Shown in pieces: positions 1-9,153 of a stretch of 64,000 nt of DNA. Where the stretch lies: the NCBI RefSeq assembly GCF_009796825.1, contig NZ_CP047030.1:372001-436000 (forward strand), written 5' to 3'. A program made the position numbers and the translations under genes. This stretch comes from Algibacter sp. L3A6. GTDB taxonomy: Bacteria; Bacteroidota; Bacteroidia; Flavobacteriales; Flavobacteriaceae. Every line of letters starts with the position of its first letter. Positions within the stretch are counted from its first letter, which is position 1. The notes under the pieces are model-generated. The model did no database searches, was not told the origin of the DNA, and saw only the letters and a program-made list of their open reading frames with translations.

Positions 1-855
1 TGTGCTACTAATTTTTAAAAGCTTTTTGATAACACGGATAGGTTTAGTTATCGTTCTAGCAATTTTATACGCTGTCGACTTTTTTATTTTTGCCAAACTT
101 ATTCGTGTTGCATTTTGCTCATGAAACATAACTGTCATACAATTATCAAAATCGTCTATATATAGTTCTTTATGCTTTTTTACAATGTACGCTTTGTTAG
201 CTTCAAAATGATTGTTAATAGTATCTACTAACATGGATTGCTTTGCTTTTCTGTAATAAAACAAAAACTCTTCTTTTATTTTATAGTTCCATCCTAACTT
301 AGTAATAGCTAACCAAAACTCCCAATCTTCAAACCCTTTTTTCATGTTCTCATCATAACCTCCAACGGTTTCCCAACAAGATTTTCTGTACAAAGACGTT
401 GCTACTAATTGATTGACATATAATAGCCATTTATAATTGTCACCTTTAGGTCTTAACTTATAGGTCACATTATCAATATTATTTATAAAAAAATTACTGT
501 AACACGACACTATTGCTAACTTTTTATTTTGATTTAAAACAGGAACTAAATTTTCTAGGTAGTCCTGATGTATTAAATCGTCTGCATCTAAAGGTAAAAT
601 AAATTCTCCTTTAGCTATTTGTATTCCCGCATTTCTAGCACTAGATAAACCTCCATTTTGTTTTTCTAAATAAACAAACCTATCGTCTTTTGCACACCAC
701 TGACTTGCTATTATTTTCGTATTATCAGGACTACCATCATTAACAATAATACATTCCCAATTGGTAAAGGTTTGACACAAAACAGACCCCAAAGCATCCT
801 TCAAGTAATGCGCATGATTATAACAAGGAACTATTATAGAAACCTTTTTTGTCAT
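1..855 (-). CDS. Glycosyltransferase family 2, 3' end cut by window edge
   Basis: The reading frame is open from an ATG at 855 down to base 1, giving at least 285 residues. The start reads MTKKVSIIVPCYNHAHYLKD, the usual GT-A beginning. VNDGSPDNT and LPLDADD follow, matching the nucleotide-binding and DxD region of GT2 enzymes that transfer sugars from NDP-donors. Later comes GGYDENMKKGFEDWEFW, shared almost word for word with the next gene upstream (SGYDENMLYGYEDWEFW), so the two are paralogues. That paralogue ends with a similar basic tail, so only a few residues are probably missing here. It is the most distal visible gene of the polysaccharide operon. The sugar specificity cannot be read. 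Confidence 0.9.
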   Translation of the reverse strand, partial: MTKKVSIIVPCYNHAHYLKDALGSVLCQTFTNWECIIVNDGSPDNTKIIASQWCAKDDRFVYLEKQNGGLSSARNAGIQIAKGEFILPLDADDLIHQDYLENLVPVLNQNKKLAIVSCYSNFFINNIDNVTYKLRPKGDNYKWLLYVNQLVATSLYRKSCWETVGGYDENMKKGFEDWEFWLAITKLGWNYKIKEEFLFYYRKAKQSMLVDTINNHFEANKAYIVKKHKELYIDDFDNCMTVMFHEQNATRISLAKIKKSTAYKIARTITKPIRVIKKLLKISST

Positions 856-858
856 TCT

Positions 859-1710
859 TTATTTTTTAAAAATGGATTTAATTACTCTAAAAGGTAAAAG
901 AATAGCTTTACCAATTTTAACTTCTGTTGCGTTTAGTAATTTTGTTTTATCATTTCGCAATCTACTATTTTGATATAACATGTGCTTTGCAAATGATTCA
1001 AAATTTTGAAGATATACATTTTTGTGTTTATTAAAAATATATTCCCTCAACTCATAATCATGATATTTAATCGCGTTTTTATCTCTTGAATTCTTTTTAG
1101 TTCTATACTTAAATAAAGGTTCTTCGATGATATACATGGACTGTCCCTCTTTTAAAATATTAATCCAAAATTCCCAATCTTCGTAACCGTATAGCATGTT
1201 TTCGTCATAACCAGACACTAATTTCCATGATTTTTTTCTAAATAGAGAACAACCTAAACCATTGTTTTTTACTAAAAAATCAGACAGTTTCCCTCCTAAT
1301 GGTTTTTCTATTTTAGCATCTATTGTATTACCGATAAATCCTCTGTAATAACAGCCGACTACAGCAATGTTATTATCACTCTCCATAATCTGCAATGCCT
1401 TTTCCATAAAAGTGGGTTCAAAAAGATCATCAGCATCTAAGGTTAAAATATAATCTGTTTCAGCTTGACTTATGCCAACATTTCTAGCTGAGCTAACCCC
1501 AGTGTTACTTTGGAACATTACCGTAACAGTATCTTCTTTTATAGCTTTTAAGACAGCTTTTGTGTCATCTTCAGATCCATCATCAACAACAATAATTTGA
1601 TCTGGTTTTAAGGTTTGATTCAAAATAGACTGTATAGCCTCATTTATAAACGCCCCATCATTAAAACAAGGTATTACTACAGTGACGTTGCTACTAGTTT
1701 TCATTACCAT
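859..1710 (-). CDS. Glycosyltransferase family 2
   Basis: This 283-residue GT2 enzyme begins with TVVIPCFNDGAFINEAIQSI and has VVDDGSEDDT near residue 42 and LTLDADD near residue 90, the donor-sugar and metal-binding elements of the GT-A fold. No membrane segment is evident, so it is probably a cytoplasmic or peripheral enzyme adding one sugar to a lipid-linked glycan. Its stop lies 3 bp before the next gene's start and its own start overlaps the preceding stop by one base, so it is translated from the same operon. It is the paralogue of the gene at 1-855. A second ATG two codons into the frame (M3) could also be the start. Confidence 0.92.
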   Translation of the reverse strand: MVMKTSSNVTVVIPCFNDGAFINEAIQSILNQTLKPDQIIVVDDGSEDDTKAVLKAIKEDTVTVMFQSNTGVSSARNVGISQAETDYILTLDADDLFEPTFMEKALQIMESDNNIAVVGCYYRGFIGNTIDAKIEKPLGGKLSDFLVKNNGLGCSLFRKKSWKLVSGYDENMLYGYEDWEFWINILKEGQSMYIIEEPLFKYRTKKNSRDKNAIKYHDYELREYIFNKHKNVYLQNFESFAKHMLYQNSRLRNDKTKLLNATEVKIGKAILLPFRVIKSIFKK

Positions 1711-2657
1711 TAGTTCTTATAAATAAAAGGAAAAAGTGTTTTGCGTAATCGTACGATTGGAAAATATTTAATACTTAACATAGAAAACAATAATTTAGGA
1801 AATTTAAACATCAACTTAAACCAATAATCAATATGGCTAATCAGTCCTTCTTTTTGTTTAAACTTAAAAACCCAAATAGCGTCTACTAAAGCTTCTATTT
1901 TACAAATTTCAATGTTATTTTTAAAACTCCAATCGATTACAGATTCAAAACATTTTTGCGTGTATTTTTTATAAATCTCATCTTTATTAAAAATATTATC
2001 GTCATGTATTCCTCTTAAGGCTATTGGATTTGTAATATTACTTGGCAACATACAACATTGCAAAGCCATTTTAAAAATAATATCTGTGTCTTGTGTTACA
2101 ATTAGCTCAGGATTCATTAATCCAATTGTACTAAATGCTTTGCGCTTGATTGTAATTCCGTTTAAATGTAAAAACCCATATTTACTTTTAACAATACCAT
2201 CAAATAAATCTTCTGGTTTTAATGTTTTAGTAATGGTATTGAGCTTAAAATATTTTTGCTCGTTTGGCTTAATGTTTCTATAAAAATGAAAACCAACAGC
2301 ATTATAAACACCGTCTATTGCTTGGTCTTTTAATATTGTTTTATCTAAACTAAACCTATTTTCTAAATAAAAATCGTCTGCATCTAAAAAAGCGATATAA
2401 TTTGACGTTGCTTTTAGGATTCCTAAATTCCGAGTTGCTCCTCTTCCTTTATTAACACCCTTTTCATGCTGAAAAACCTTAATACTTTTATGCTCCTTTT
2501 GAAGCGCTTGCAACACCTTTAAACTTTCATCTTTACTTCCATCATCAACCACTACAATTTCAGACACTTCTGTCTGCATCAAAACCGACTGAATTGTTTT
2601 ATCAATAAAGTCTTGTGCATTATACGTTGGTATGATTACAGATACAGTAAAATCCAT
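1710..2657 (-). CDS. Glycosyltransferase family 2
   Basis: The 315-residue protein opens with VSVIIPTYNAQDFIDKTIQS, followed by VVVDDGSKDES and YIAFLDADDFYLENRF, the GT2 signature blocks. It is closely similar along its whole length to the next protein upstream (2657-3613): both have KGR-TRNLGI-KATS-YIAFLDADDFYL-NRF, and both end in a basic region (YFPIVRLRKTLFPF against YFPLVRYRKILFSF). This points to a tandem duplication. Start and stop codons overlap those of both neighbours by one base, so translation is probably coupled. It likely adds one residue to the exported polysaccharide; the donor and acceptor are not deducible. Confidence 0.92.
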   Translation of the reverse strand: MDFTVSVIIPTYNAQDFIDKTIQSVLMQTEVSEIVVVDDGSKDESLKVLQALQKEHKSIKVFQHEKGVNKGRGATRNLGILKATSNYIAFLDADDFYLENRFSLDKTILKDQAIDGVYNAVGFHFYRNIKPNEQKYFKLNTITKTLKPEDLFDGIVKSKYGFLHLNGITIKRKAFSTIGLMNPELIVTQDTDIIFKMALQCCMLPSNITNPIALRGIHDDNIFNKDEIYKKYTQKCFESVIDWSFKNNIEICKIEALVDAIWVFKFKQKEGLISHIDYWFKLMFKFPKLLFSMLSIKYFPIVRLRKTLFPFIYKN

Positions 2658-3613
2658 TATTTATCTAGTTTGTACATAAATGAAAATAGTATTTTTCTAT
2701 ATCTTACTAATGGAAAATACTTTACAGTTAGATACGTAAATAATGTACTAGTCATATTTGTTGTTAAATAAAACCAGTAGCTAATCTTTTTCAAAACTGA
2801 ATGGGTTTGTCTGCTTTTTAAGATCCAAATTTTTTCAATAATACGTTCTATTTTTTTTATGTCAATGTTATTTTTAGCACTCCAGAAGGCAATAGATTCA
2901 AATAACTTTAGATTGTATTCTTTATATAAATCTTCATTATTAAATACATTACCATCGTGTACGCCTCTCATAGCAACCGGCTCATCTATTACACCAGACA
3001 CAAGTTTACATTTTAAGGCCATTTTCCAGATTAAATCTGTATCTTCTGCAACTTTCAATGTATTGTTAAATACACCTGTTTTATTAAACACAGCCTTTTT
3101 AACGGTCAATCCGTCAATAGAAAAATAGCCTAGTCGTCCAGATAACAAGATATTAAATAATTGTTTTGCTTCTATAACTTCTGTAACCGATGTTAAATTT
3201 AACCTTTGTCTTTCCTGACTTGACACTTCTTTATAAAAATGAGCTCCAATTGCATTGTACACACCTTCCGTTATCTGGTCCTCTTTAAATAAGAAATGAT
3301 CGTTTTTAAATCTATTTCCTAAATAGAAATCGTCTGCATCTAAAAAAGCAATATATTCTGAAGTTGCTTTACTAATTCCTAAATTTCTAGTTTCTGAACG
3401 TCCTTTATTTATTTTATTTTTATGATGAAATAATTTAATTCTTGAATCAGATTTTTGAAGATCTTCAATAATTTCTACTGATTGATCCGTGCTTCCATCA
3501 TTGATAACAATAACCTCTCTAACTTCTGATTGCTGCAAAGCAGAACCTATTGCTTTAGCCACATAAGATTCAGCATTAAAAACAGGAATTATGACAGAAA
3601 CTTCAAAATTCAT
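2657..3613 (-). CDS. Glycosyltransferase family 2
   Basis: This 318-residue GT2 enzyme starts VSVIIPVFNAESYVAKAIGS and carries VINDGSTDQS and FLDADDFYLGNRF. It is the duplicate of the gene at 1710-2657. A conserved PVAMRGVHDGNVFN segment near residue 215 matches PIALRGIHDDNIFN in the copy and may belong to the acceptor side. It lies six bases downstream of the FkbM methyltransferase, inside the polysaccharide operon. The tandem copies probably catalyse successive or alternative sugar transfers. That reading follows from the duplication and context, not from a specific residue. Confidence 0.92.
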   Translation of the reverse strand: MNFEVSVIIPVFNAESYVAKAIGSALQQSEVREVIVINDGSTDQSVEIIEDLQKSDSRIKLFHHKNKINKGRSETRNLGISKATSEYIAFLDADDFYLGNRFKNDHFLFKEDQITEGVYNAIGAHFYKEVSSQERQRLNLTSVTEVIEAKQLFNILLSGRLGYFSIDGLTVKKAVFNKTGVFNNTLKVAEDTDLIWKMALKCKLVSGVIDEPVAMRGVHDGNVFNNEDLYKEYNLKLFESIAFWSAKNNIDIKKIERIIEKIWILKSRQTHSVLKKISYWFYLTTNMTSTLFTYLTVKYFPLVRYRKILFSFMYKLDK

Positions 3614-3619
3614 TATAAT

Positions 3620-4498
3620 TTATTTTGATGCTGTTATAATACCAGAAATCGGTCCTAAATCTCTAGAAAAGACGTTAAAACCAAATTTCAATAAAGTATT
3701 CTCTATTGATTTAGCCCCTTTGTCATGCCATTCTATAATCAATACATCAATTTTATCTAGTAAGTTTGATTCCGATAAATTTTCAAAAATCTCATACTCT
3801 GCGCCTTCGCAATCCATTTTGATCATTATTTTTTGACCAACGGAAGTAGTAATTATTTTTTCGATTTCTTTTGAAGTTTCTACAATTTTTAACGCCCTAA
3901 TTTCATTTTGTGCATTACTAGCGTACGTAGGACTTAATAATCCTCTGACACCTGTATTTCCTTTTGATGATTTATTAAATAAAACCGTTTCCGTCCTATT
4001 GCTTTTCCCTAAACCAATATTCTTAATAGCAATCACTTTATGTCGTGTTTTATTCAATTCTAAATTATATTGGGCTTGGTTGAAGGTATCAATAATAGGC
4101 TCAAAAGCATAAATTTTATCTACACAATCTAATGTTGAAAAATATAGAGAACTGATTCCTATATTAGCTCCAATGTCAATGACTGTAGTCTTATGGTTTG
4201 AAATAAAATTGTAATCCTTGGTTACAAAAACTTCATTTAAAATTAAAAACTCTTCAATACTTTCAACATAAATATTAAAGTCTAAAAAACTAACCAAAAA
4301 CCCATCTTTATGCGATTGTAATGCAAAATTACTATAGATCGCATCTAAACTTTTCACAAAGATTTTTGAATTAAAAAGCAACTCAAAATTTTCTGTGATG
4401 TTATACTTTTTTAGTTCAGGAAAGAAGTATTCTTTAGGTCGTTTTTTTTCGATCTTATAACCTAATCTATTGATGAATTTGTATATCGTTTTTTTCAT
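3620..4498 (-). CDS. FkbM family methyltransferase
   Basis: The 292-residue protein contains VIDIGANIGISSLYFS (from about residue 107), the SAM-binding motif I of class I methyltransferases, then IYAFEPIIDTFNQ and KMDCEGAEYEIFEN, the usual FkbM blocks (motif II acidic residue and the DCEGAE turn). FkbM enzymes O-methylate small molecules or sugars. Sitting between an ABC exporter and four glycosyltransferases, this one probably methylates a sugar of the exported glycan, perhaps the chain end recognised by the C-terminal domain of the ABC ATPase (inference). The gap to the upstream ATPase gene is 27 bp. Confidence 0.88.
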   Translation of the reverse strand: MKKTIYKFINRLGYKIEKKRPKEYFFPELKKYNITENFELLFNSKIFVKSLDAIYSNFALQSHKDGFLVSFLDFNIYVESIEEFLILNEVFVTKDYNFISNHKTTVIDIGANIGISSLYFSTLDCVDKIYAFEPIIDTFNQAQYNLELNKTRHKVIAIKNIGLGKSNRTETVLFNKSSKGNTGVRGLLSPTYASNAQNEIRALKIVETSKEIEKIITTSVGQKIMIKMDCEGAEYEIFENLSESNLLDKIDVLIIEWHDKGAKSIENTLLKFGFNVFSRDLGPISGIITASK

Positions 4499-4525
4499 TT
4501 TTGAATTTTAGATAACTACTCAAAA

Positions 4526-5767
4526 CTACACATATTCTATACCTACTCTAGGTACGATTTGAGACTTAATTTTTGTGGTAGTAATCATTTGATTATCCAT
4601 ATTAGAAATCTGAAAACTTGAGCTATTTTCTACCCAATACAACACATTTTTCATTCTATTATAGATGTATATTATTATAGAATACTCGCCTAATATTAAA
4701 CCAGGATTATCTATGTTTAGACGCAAATTACTAACTCCTGTTTTAATTCTGACTGGTTCTTTATCAAAATCCATCCTATAATGTAATACAAAATCTTCCA
4801 TTTGATTGACAACAGCAAAATCTATAAACACCTCTTGCTCTTCGTTTAATAAATTTTCAAAATCCAAATTAACTTTAAAAGCTTCAGAAAAAGTATAGTT
4901 ATTTTTTTGATTAACCTTTACATTAAAATTAGGTGTCTTTTTTTTTATGATTTCGTCTTTTTTATTATCTAAAAGATATTTTTCTACTGCAACATCAGCA
5001 TCATAACCTTCTGGATTTGCAATTACTCCATTTTGGATTAATAACACGCGTGTACACAAGCTTTGGATGGCTGCCATATTATGACTTACAAACAACACCG
5101 TACGTCCCTCTCCTCTCGAGATATCCTGCATTTTACCAATTGCTTTTTTCTGAAACTCTGCATCTCCAACCGCCAACACTTCATCTATCACCAAAATTTC
5201 AGGCTCTAAAAAAGCAGCAACTGCAAAAGCCAAGCGCACAGTCATACCAGAACTATAGCGTTTTACTGGTGTATCGATGTAACGTTGACAACCTGAAAAC
5301 TCGATAATTTCATCAATTTTCGAGCTAATTTCTTTTTTAGTCATCCCAAGGATAGCACCATTTAAAAAAACATTTTCTCGTCCAGTCATTTCGCCATGAA
5401 AACCTGTCCCCACTTCTAGTAAAGAGGCGATACGTCCTCTGGTTTTAATTTCGCCTGTTGTTGGTCCTGTAACCTTAGATAAAATTTTAAGCAATGTAGA
5501 TTTACCTGCGCCATTTTTTCCAATAATACCTAAAACCTCACCACGTTTAACTTCAAAATTTATGTCTTGTAATGCCCAAACGTAATCAGATTGTCCTTTG
5601 GTACTACGATCATTGCTTTCTCCAATTTTTAAATAAGGATCACCTTTGCCACGTATTTTATGCCACCATCTATTTAAATCATGACTTATGGTACCTGTAC
5701 CAACCAATCCTAAACGGTATTGCTTAGAGATGTGTTCTGCTTTTAAAATAATGTCTTGATCTGTCAT
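4526..5767 (-). CDS. Polysaccharide ABC transporter ATP-binding protein (Wzt-like, with C-terminal domain)
   Basis: In this 413-residue protein, residues 1-260 form an ABC ATPase with Walker A GKNGAGKS (83-90), signature YSSGM (171-175), Walker B ILVIDE (191-196) and switch histidine H229. An insertion before Walker A (residues 30-60) is typical of the O-antigen and teichoic-acid exporter class. Residues from about 270 form a separate beta-rich domain, as in Wzt proteins where it binds the modified non-reducing end of the glycan. It pairs with the permease encoded one base upstream, and together they flip a finished lipid-linked polysaccharide across the inner membrane. Confidence 0.92.
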   Translation of the reverse strand: MTDQDIILKAEHISKQYRLGLVGTGTISHDLNRWWHKIRGKGDPYLKIGESNDRSTKGQSDYVWALQDINFEVKRGEVLGIIGKNGAGKSTLLKILSKVTGPTTGEIKTRGRIASLLEVGTGFHGEMTGRENVFLNGAILGMTKKEISSKIDEIIEFSGCQRYIDTPVKRYSSGMTVRLAFAVAAFLEPEILVIDEVLAVGDAEFQKKAIGKMQDISRGEGRTVLFVSHNMAAIQSLCTRVLLIQNGVIANPEGYDADVAVEKYLLDNKKDEIIKKKTPNFNVKVNQKNNYTFSEAFKVNLDFENLLNEEQEVFIDFAVVNQMEDFVLHYRMDFDKEPVRIKTGVSNLRLNIDNPGLILGEYSIIIYIYNRMKNVLYWVENSSSFQISNMDNQMITTTKIKSQIVPRVGIEYV

Positions 5768-5768
5768 A

Positions 5769-6647
5769 TTAAACGGTGTCTATAAAAGATTTTTCAGTTT
5801 TATTAAAAATGACTAACCCTATTAAAAAACATATTATACTTACAACTCCAGCATAAATAAAATTACTAATTGAAAATGCCCCAATGCCTAATGTCATTTG
5901 TCTAAACAACTCAATAATAGTGGTCATTGGATTATAGGCTACTATCCATGCATACTCTGGCACTTTTTCTTTAAAATAAGATAACGGATACATGACTGCG
6001 GATCCGTACATTAGTAGTTGGACACCAAAACCTACTAGAAAACTTAAGTCGCGATATTTTGTAGTTAAGGAAGAAATAATCATTCCTAATCCTAACCCTA
6101 ATAAACCCATAAATAAAATTAATATAGGTAATAGTATAATTGTTATTTGTGGTAATGCATTACTAGCCTTATCTGTGAAAAACACAAAAAATATGTAAAA
6201 AGAAATAAATACTAGAAGCTGAATACCAAATTTAATAATATTTGAAAATACCACTGACAATGGGGTGATCACTCTAGGAAAATACACCTTTCCAAATATT
6301 CCTTGATTAGATTTAAAGGTATCACTAGTCCCTGTCAAACAGGTGCTAAAATAGTTCCAAGAAGTAATACCCGCTAAATTGAATAAAAAGGCAGGAATAC
6401 CATTACCGGTAGGTATTGCTGCAAGATTATTAAATATTAGGGTAAAAATTACTGACGTAAATAAGGGTTGTATAAAATACCACAATGGTCCTAAAATAGT
6501 TTGCTTATATTGTGTTATAATGTCACGCTTGACAAACAAAAGCAATAAATCACGATACCTCCAAATTTCTTTAAAATTAAGATTAATCAATTTTTTTTTA
6601 GGTGATATGGTGTATAACCAATCATTATTTTTTACAGTCGAGTTCAA
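5769..6647 (-). CDS. Polysaccharide ABC transporter permease (Wzm-like)
   Basis: The 292-residue membrane protein has about six hydrophobic segments and belongs to the ABC-2 permease family. The YRDLLLLFVKRDIITQYKQT block with TILGPLWYFIQPLF is diagnostic for O-antigen and capsule exporters. The segment YNPMTTIIELFRQM near residue 240 is also typical. It forms the membrane channel for the ATPase encoded immediately downstream. A 68-bp AT-rich gap separates it from the wzc-like gene, with no terminator visible, so one operon is likely. Confidence 0.92.
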   Translation of the reverse strand: MNSTVKNNDWLYTISPKKKLINLNFKEIWRYRDLLLLFVKRDIITQYKQTILGPLWYFIQPLFTSVIFTLIFNNLAAIPTGNGIPAFLFNLAGITSWNYFSTCLTGTSDTFKSNQGIFGKVYFPRVITPLSVVFSNIIKFGIQLLVFISFYIFFVFFTDKASNALPQITIILLPILILFMGLLGLGLGMIISSLTTKYRDLSFLVGFGVQLLMYGSAVMYPLSYFKEKVPEYAWIVAYNPMTTIIELFRQMTLGIGAFSISNFIYAGVVSIICFLIGLVIFNKTEKSFIDTV

Positions 6648-6714
6648 ATTAATATATTAAAAGTTTAAATTATAATTTTAAACACACTCACTTAATAATA
6701 AAGTAAATATCAAT

Positions 6715-9150
6715 CTATTTTTTAATGACAGAAAGTAGCTTATTAAAAAAAGACTTTTTCTCGGCTACATCGTGATATCCGTTAGCATAATCCCCATAAC
6801 CGTAACCGTATCCGTAACCATATTTTCCTTTTAAATTATAAAAGTTATAAATGAAACTAATATTTTTAACGACACCATTTTTATGCTTTTCATTTATCAA
6901 GGTAAGCATCTCTTTTTGAGTATAATCTTGACGGACTACATAAAGTGACGCATCGGCATATTCTAAAAGCTCCAAAGCATCAGCTACTAAACCAACAGGA
7001 GGTGTATCTAAAATGATATAATCATATTTTTCTTTTAACTCAGCTATGAGCGCATCCATTATTTCACTAATCAAAAGCTCCGAAGGGTTTGGAGGTATTG
7101 GACCAGAAGTAATTATATCCAAGTTTTCAACTTTTGTTTGTTGTACAATATCGCCTAGTGAATTTTGTCCTATTAAATAATTTACAACACCAATGTCATT
7201 CTTCAATTCAAAATCATCAAAAATTCTAGGCTTTCTTAAATCTAACCCTACCAATACCGTTCTCTTTCCACTTAAAGCAAAAACAGAAGCAATATTTATA
7301 GCCGTAAAAGTCTTTCCTTCTCCACTTATGGAAGATGTAATTAAAACAGTTTTACTCCCTTCCAAATCATGCTTTTTATACATAAATTGCAAACTCGACC
7401 GTATAGCCCTAAAGGCCTCAGCCATTGCAGATTGAGACTTATTGAAAACAGCCAAATTATTAGCTGTATCATTTTGACCAATAACACCTAATAATGGTAT
7501 ACTGCTTAAATCCTCCAAATCCCCTGGAGCATGAAGTTTATTATCAAAAAAGGTAACAACAAATGCAACTAAAAACAGAGGAATTAGCACTGCGAAAAAA
7601 GCAAAAACATATCTTATGTTAAGATTAACAGCGTTTCTTCCTTGTCCAGTATCTTTTGCTGGTTCTATTAAAACAATATCAGAAACATTAGAAGCTTTTA
7701 TTAAATCGGCCTCACCTCGTTTTGCCAAATACAAATCGTATGTACTCTGACTTAACAAATATTCCCGCTCTATAGCTCTTAGTCTTTGTTGACTTTCTGG
7801 AATGGTAGAAAACTCACTCTCTGAATTATAAATCTTAGAATTGACAGACTTTAATTGAGATTGAATATTAAATTTTTCTGAAGCAATATTCTCAAGAACA
7901 ACCAGCTTTAATGCTCCTATTTGCCTATTTAAATCATCAAAAACAGACACATTGTCCCTTACTGAATAGGCTAGTTTAGATTTTTCGGCAGATAACAAAA
8001 TAATTTTAGAAACATTTGCTCCAATATTAGCTTCTGAAACTCCTGTGGTCGATGGAACTTGCAAAGCACTATAGTCATTATTAGTAACTAAATAATTTTT
8101 CAATAAATCTAGAGCCAATAGCTGCTCTGTTAATAGGTCTTTTTGGCTCTTATATTCTTCAATTTTAGATGTCAGTAAGGCACTTTCACTTTCTAAATCA
8201 AATATTTTATTAACCTTCATAAAATCATTAAGTGAATCGGCTTTTTTTGTCAGCTCCCCTTTCACTCTAGATAATTGCTTATCAATAAATTCAATGGTAT
8301 TTATTGCATACTGATTTTTACGTTGCAATTGATCGCGATCTAAAATAAAAACAGATGTATTAATATAATCAACTATTTTAGATTTGTTCTTATTAGTTAA
8401 CCTTATAGTTAAAAGAGGTGAGTTCATTTCATTTCTAACAGCATAAGATTGCATAAAACTAGAAACCGTGCTATCAAAATTATTAAACTGAATATAATAT
8501 TCCGATTGAGGCACTAACGCTATTTCACTCCTTTTTAATAAGCGACCTTTCAAAAAAGGTAAATCTATATAATCTCCAAAATTATATTCTTCGGAAAAGA
8601 CACTCTCCTTTAAGTTTATATATTGAACTTTTTTATTTCGATAATTTTGAGCTGCCACAACATTCAATTCACCAAAATCGTATGTAACTTGAAATCTATT
8701 TTCTGATAGTAGCGTAATTTTTAAGGGGTGACCAATAACCTGATAACTATCAGCTTTACCTTGAAACATAAAAGGCGCTTCTTTATAAATATCCGTTTTA
8801 TAAAAACGTCCTTGTTGTAAATATGTTAGATAAAGCTTTAGACTATCTACAACTTTCTCGTGGTGTTTTCTAGATGTTAAATTTAATAACACCTCTTGCA
8901 CCTTCCCAGATATACCCCCGTAGTTAAATACTAAACTTGTGTTGGCAGTAAATAAAGGGTTTTTATCATCTTGGACGGTTACAGAAGCACCCAGAGTATA
9001 AGGAAACTCACGTCTAATATTTTGATGGTAAACGACATAAAAAGCAATACAAAGACCAAGTAGCAACCATTTCCAATAGCTTATAGCCCTAAAAACAAAC
9101 TCTTTAAAATTGAAGTTCTGTCCGTTTTGAAAATCAAATCCATCATCCAT
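6715..9150 (-). CDS. Polysaccharide co-polymerase / tyrosine autokinase (Wzc-like)
   Basis: This 811-residue inner-membrane protein has a first membrane segment at about 25-42, a large periplasmic Wzz-type region with coiled coil, and a second membrane segment at about 515-536. The cytoplasmic BY-kinase domain has Walker A SGEGKT (611-616), Walker A' LVGLDLRKP with D639, and Walker B YIILDTPP with D717. The C-terminus has an alternating Tyr-Gly stretch with tyrosines 779, 781, 783, 785, 788 and 792, the expected autophosphorylation cluster. Such kinases control chain length and export with a Wza channel. The gene follows the wza-like gene by three bases. Confidence 0.93.
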   Translation of the reverse strand: MDDGFDFQNGQNFNFKEFVFRAISYWKWLLLGLCIAFYVVYHQNIRREFPYTLGASVTVQDDKNPLFTANTSLVFNYGGISGKVQEVLLNLTSRKHHEKVVDSLKLYLTYLQQGRFYKTDIYKEAPFMFQGKADSYQVIGHPLKITLLSENRFQVTYDFGELNVVAAQNYRNKKVQYINLKESVFSEEYNFGDYIDLPFLKGRLLKRSEIALVPQSEYYIQFNNFDSTVSSFMQSYAVRNEMNSPLLTIRLTNKNKSKIVDYINTSVFILDRDQLQRKNQYAINTIEFIDKQLSRVKGELTKKADSLNDFMKVNKIFDLESESALLTSKIEEYKSQKDLLTEQLLALDLLKNYLVTNNDYSALQVPSTTGVSEANIGANVSKIILLSAEKSKLAYSVRDNVSVFDDLNRQIGALKLVVLENIASEKFNIQSQLKSVNSKIYNSESEFSTIPESQQRLRAIEREYLLSQSTYDLYLAKRGEADLIKASNVSDIVLIEPAKDTGQGRNAVNLNIRYVFAFFAVLIPLFLVAFVVTFFDNKLHAPGDLEDLSSIPLLGVIGQNDTANNLAVFNKSQSAMAEAFRAIRSSLQFMYKKHDLEGSKTVLITSSISGEGKTFTAINIASVFALSGKRTVLVGLDLRKPRIFDDFELKNDIGVVNYLIGQNSLGDIVQQTKVENLDIITSGPIPPNPSELLISEIMDALIAELKEKYDYIILDTPPVGLVADALELLEYADASLYVVRQDYTQKEMLTLINEKHKNGVVKNISFIYNFYNLKGKYGYGYGYGYGDYANGYHDVAEKKSFFNKLLSVIKK

Positions 9151-9153
9151 AGC

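Noticed and set aside
5017..5307. A 96-codon plus-strand frame opposite the ABC ATPase gene
   Set aside because: It is antisense to the conserved Walker B/signature region, which explains its openness; no family resemblance.
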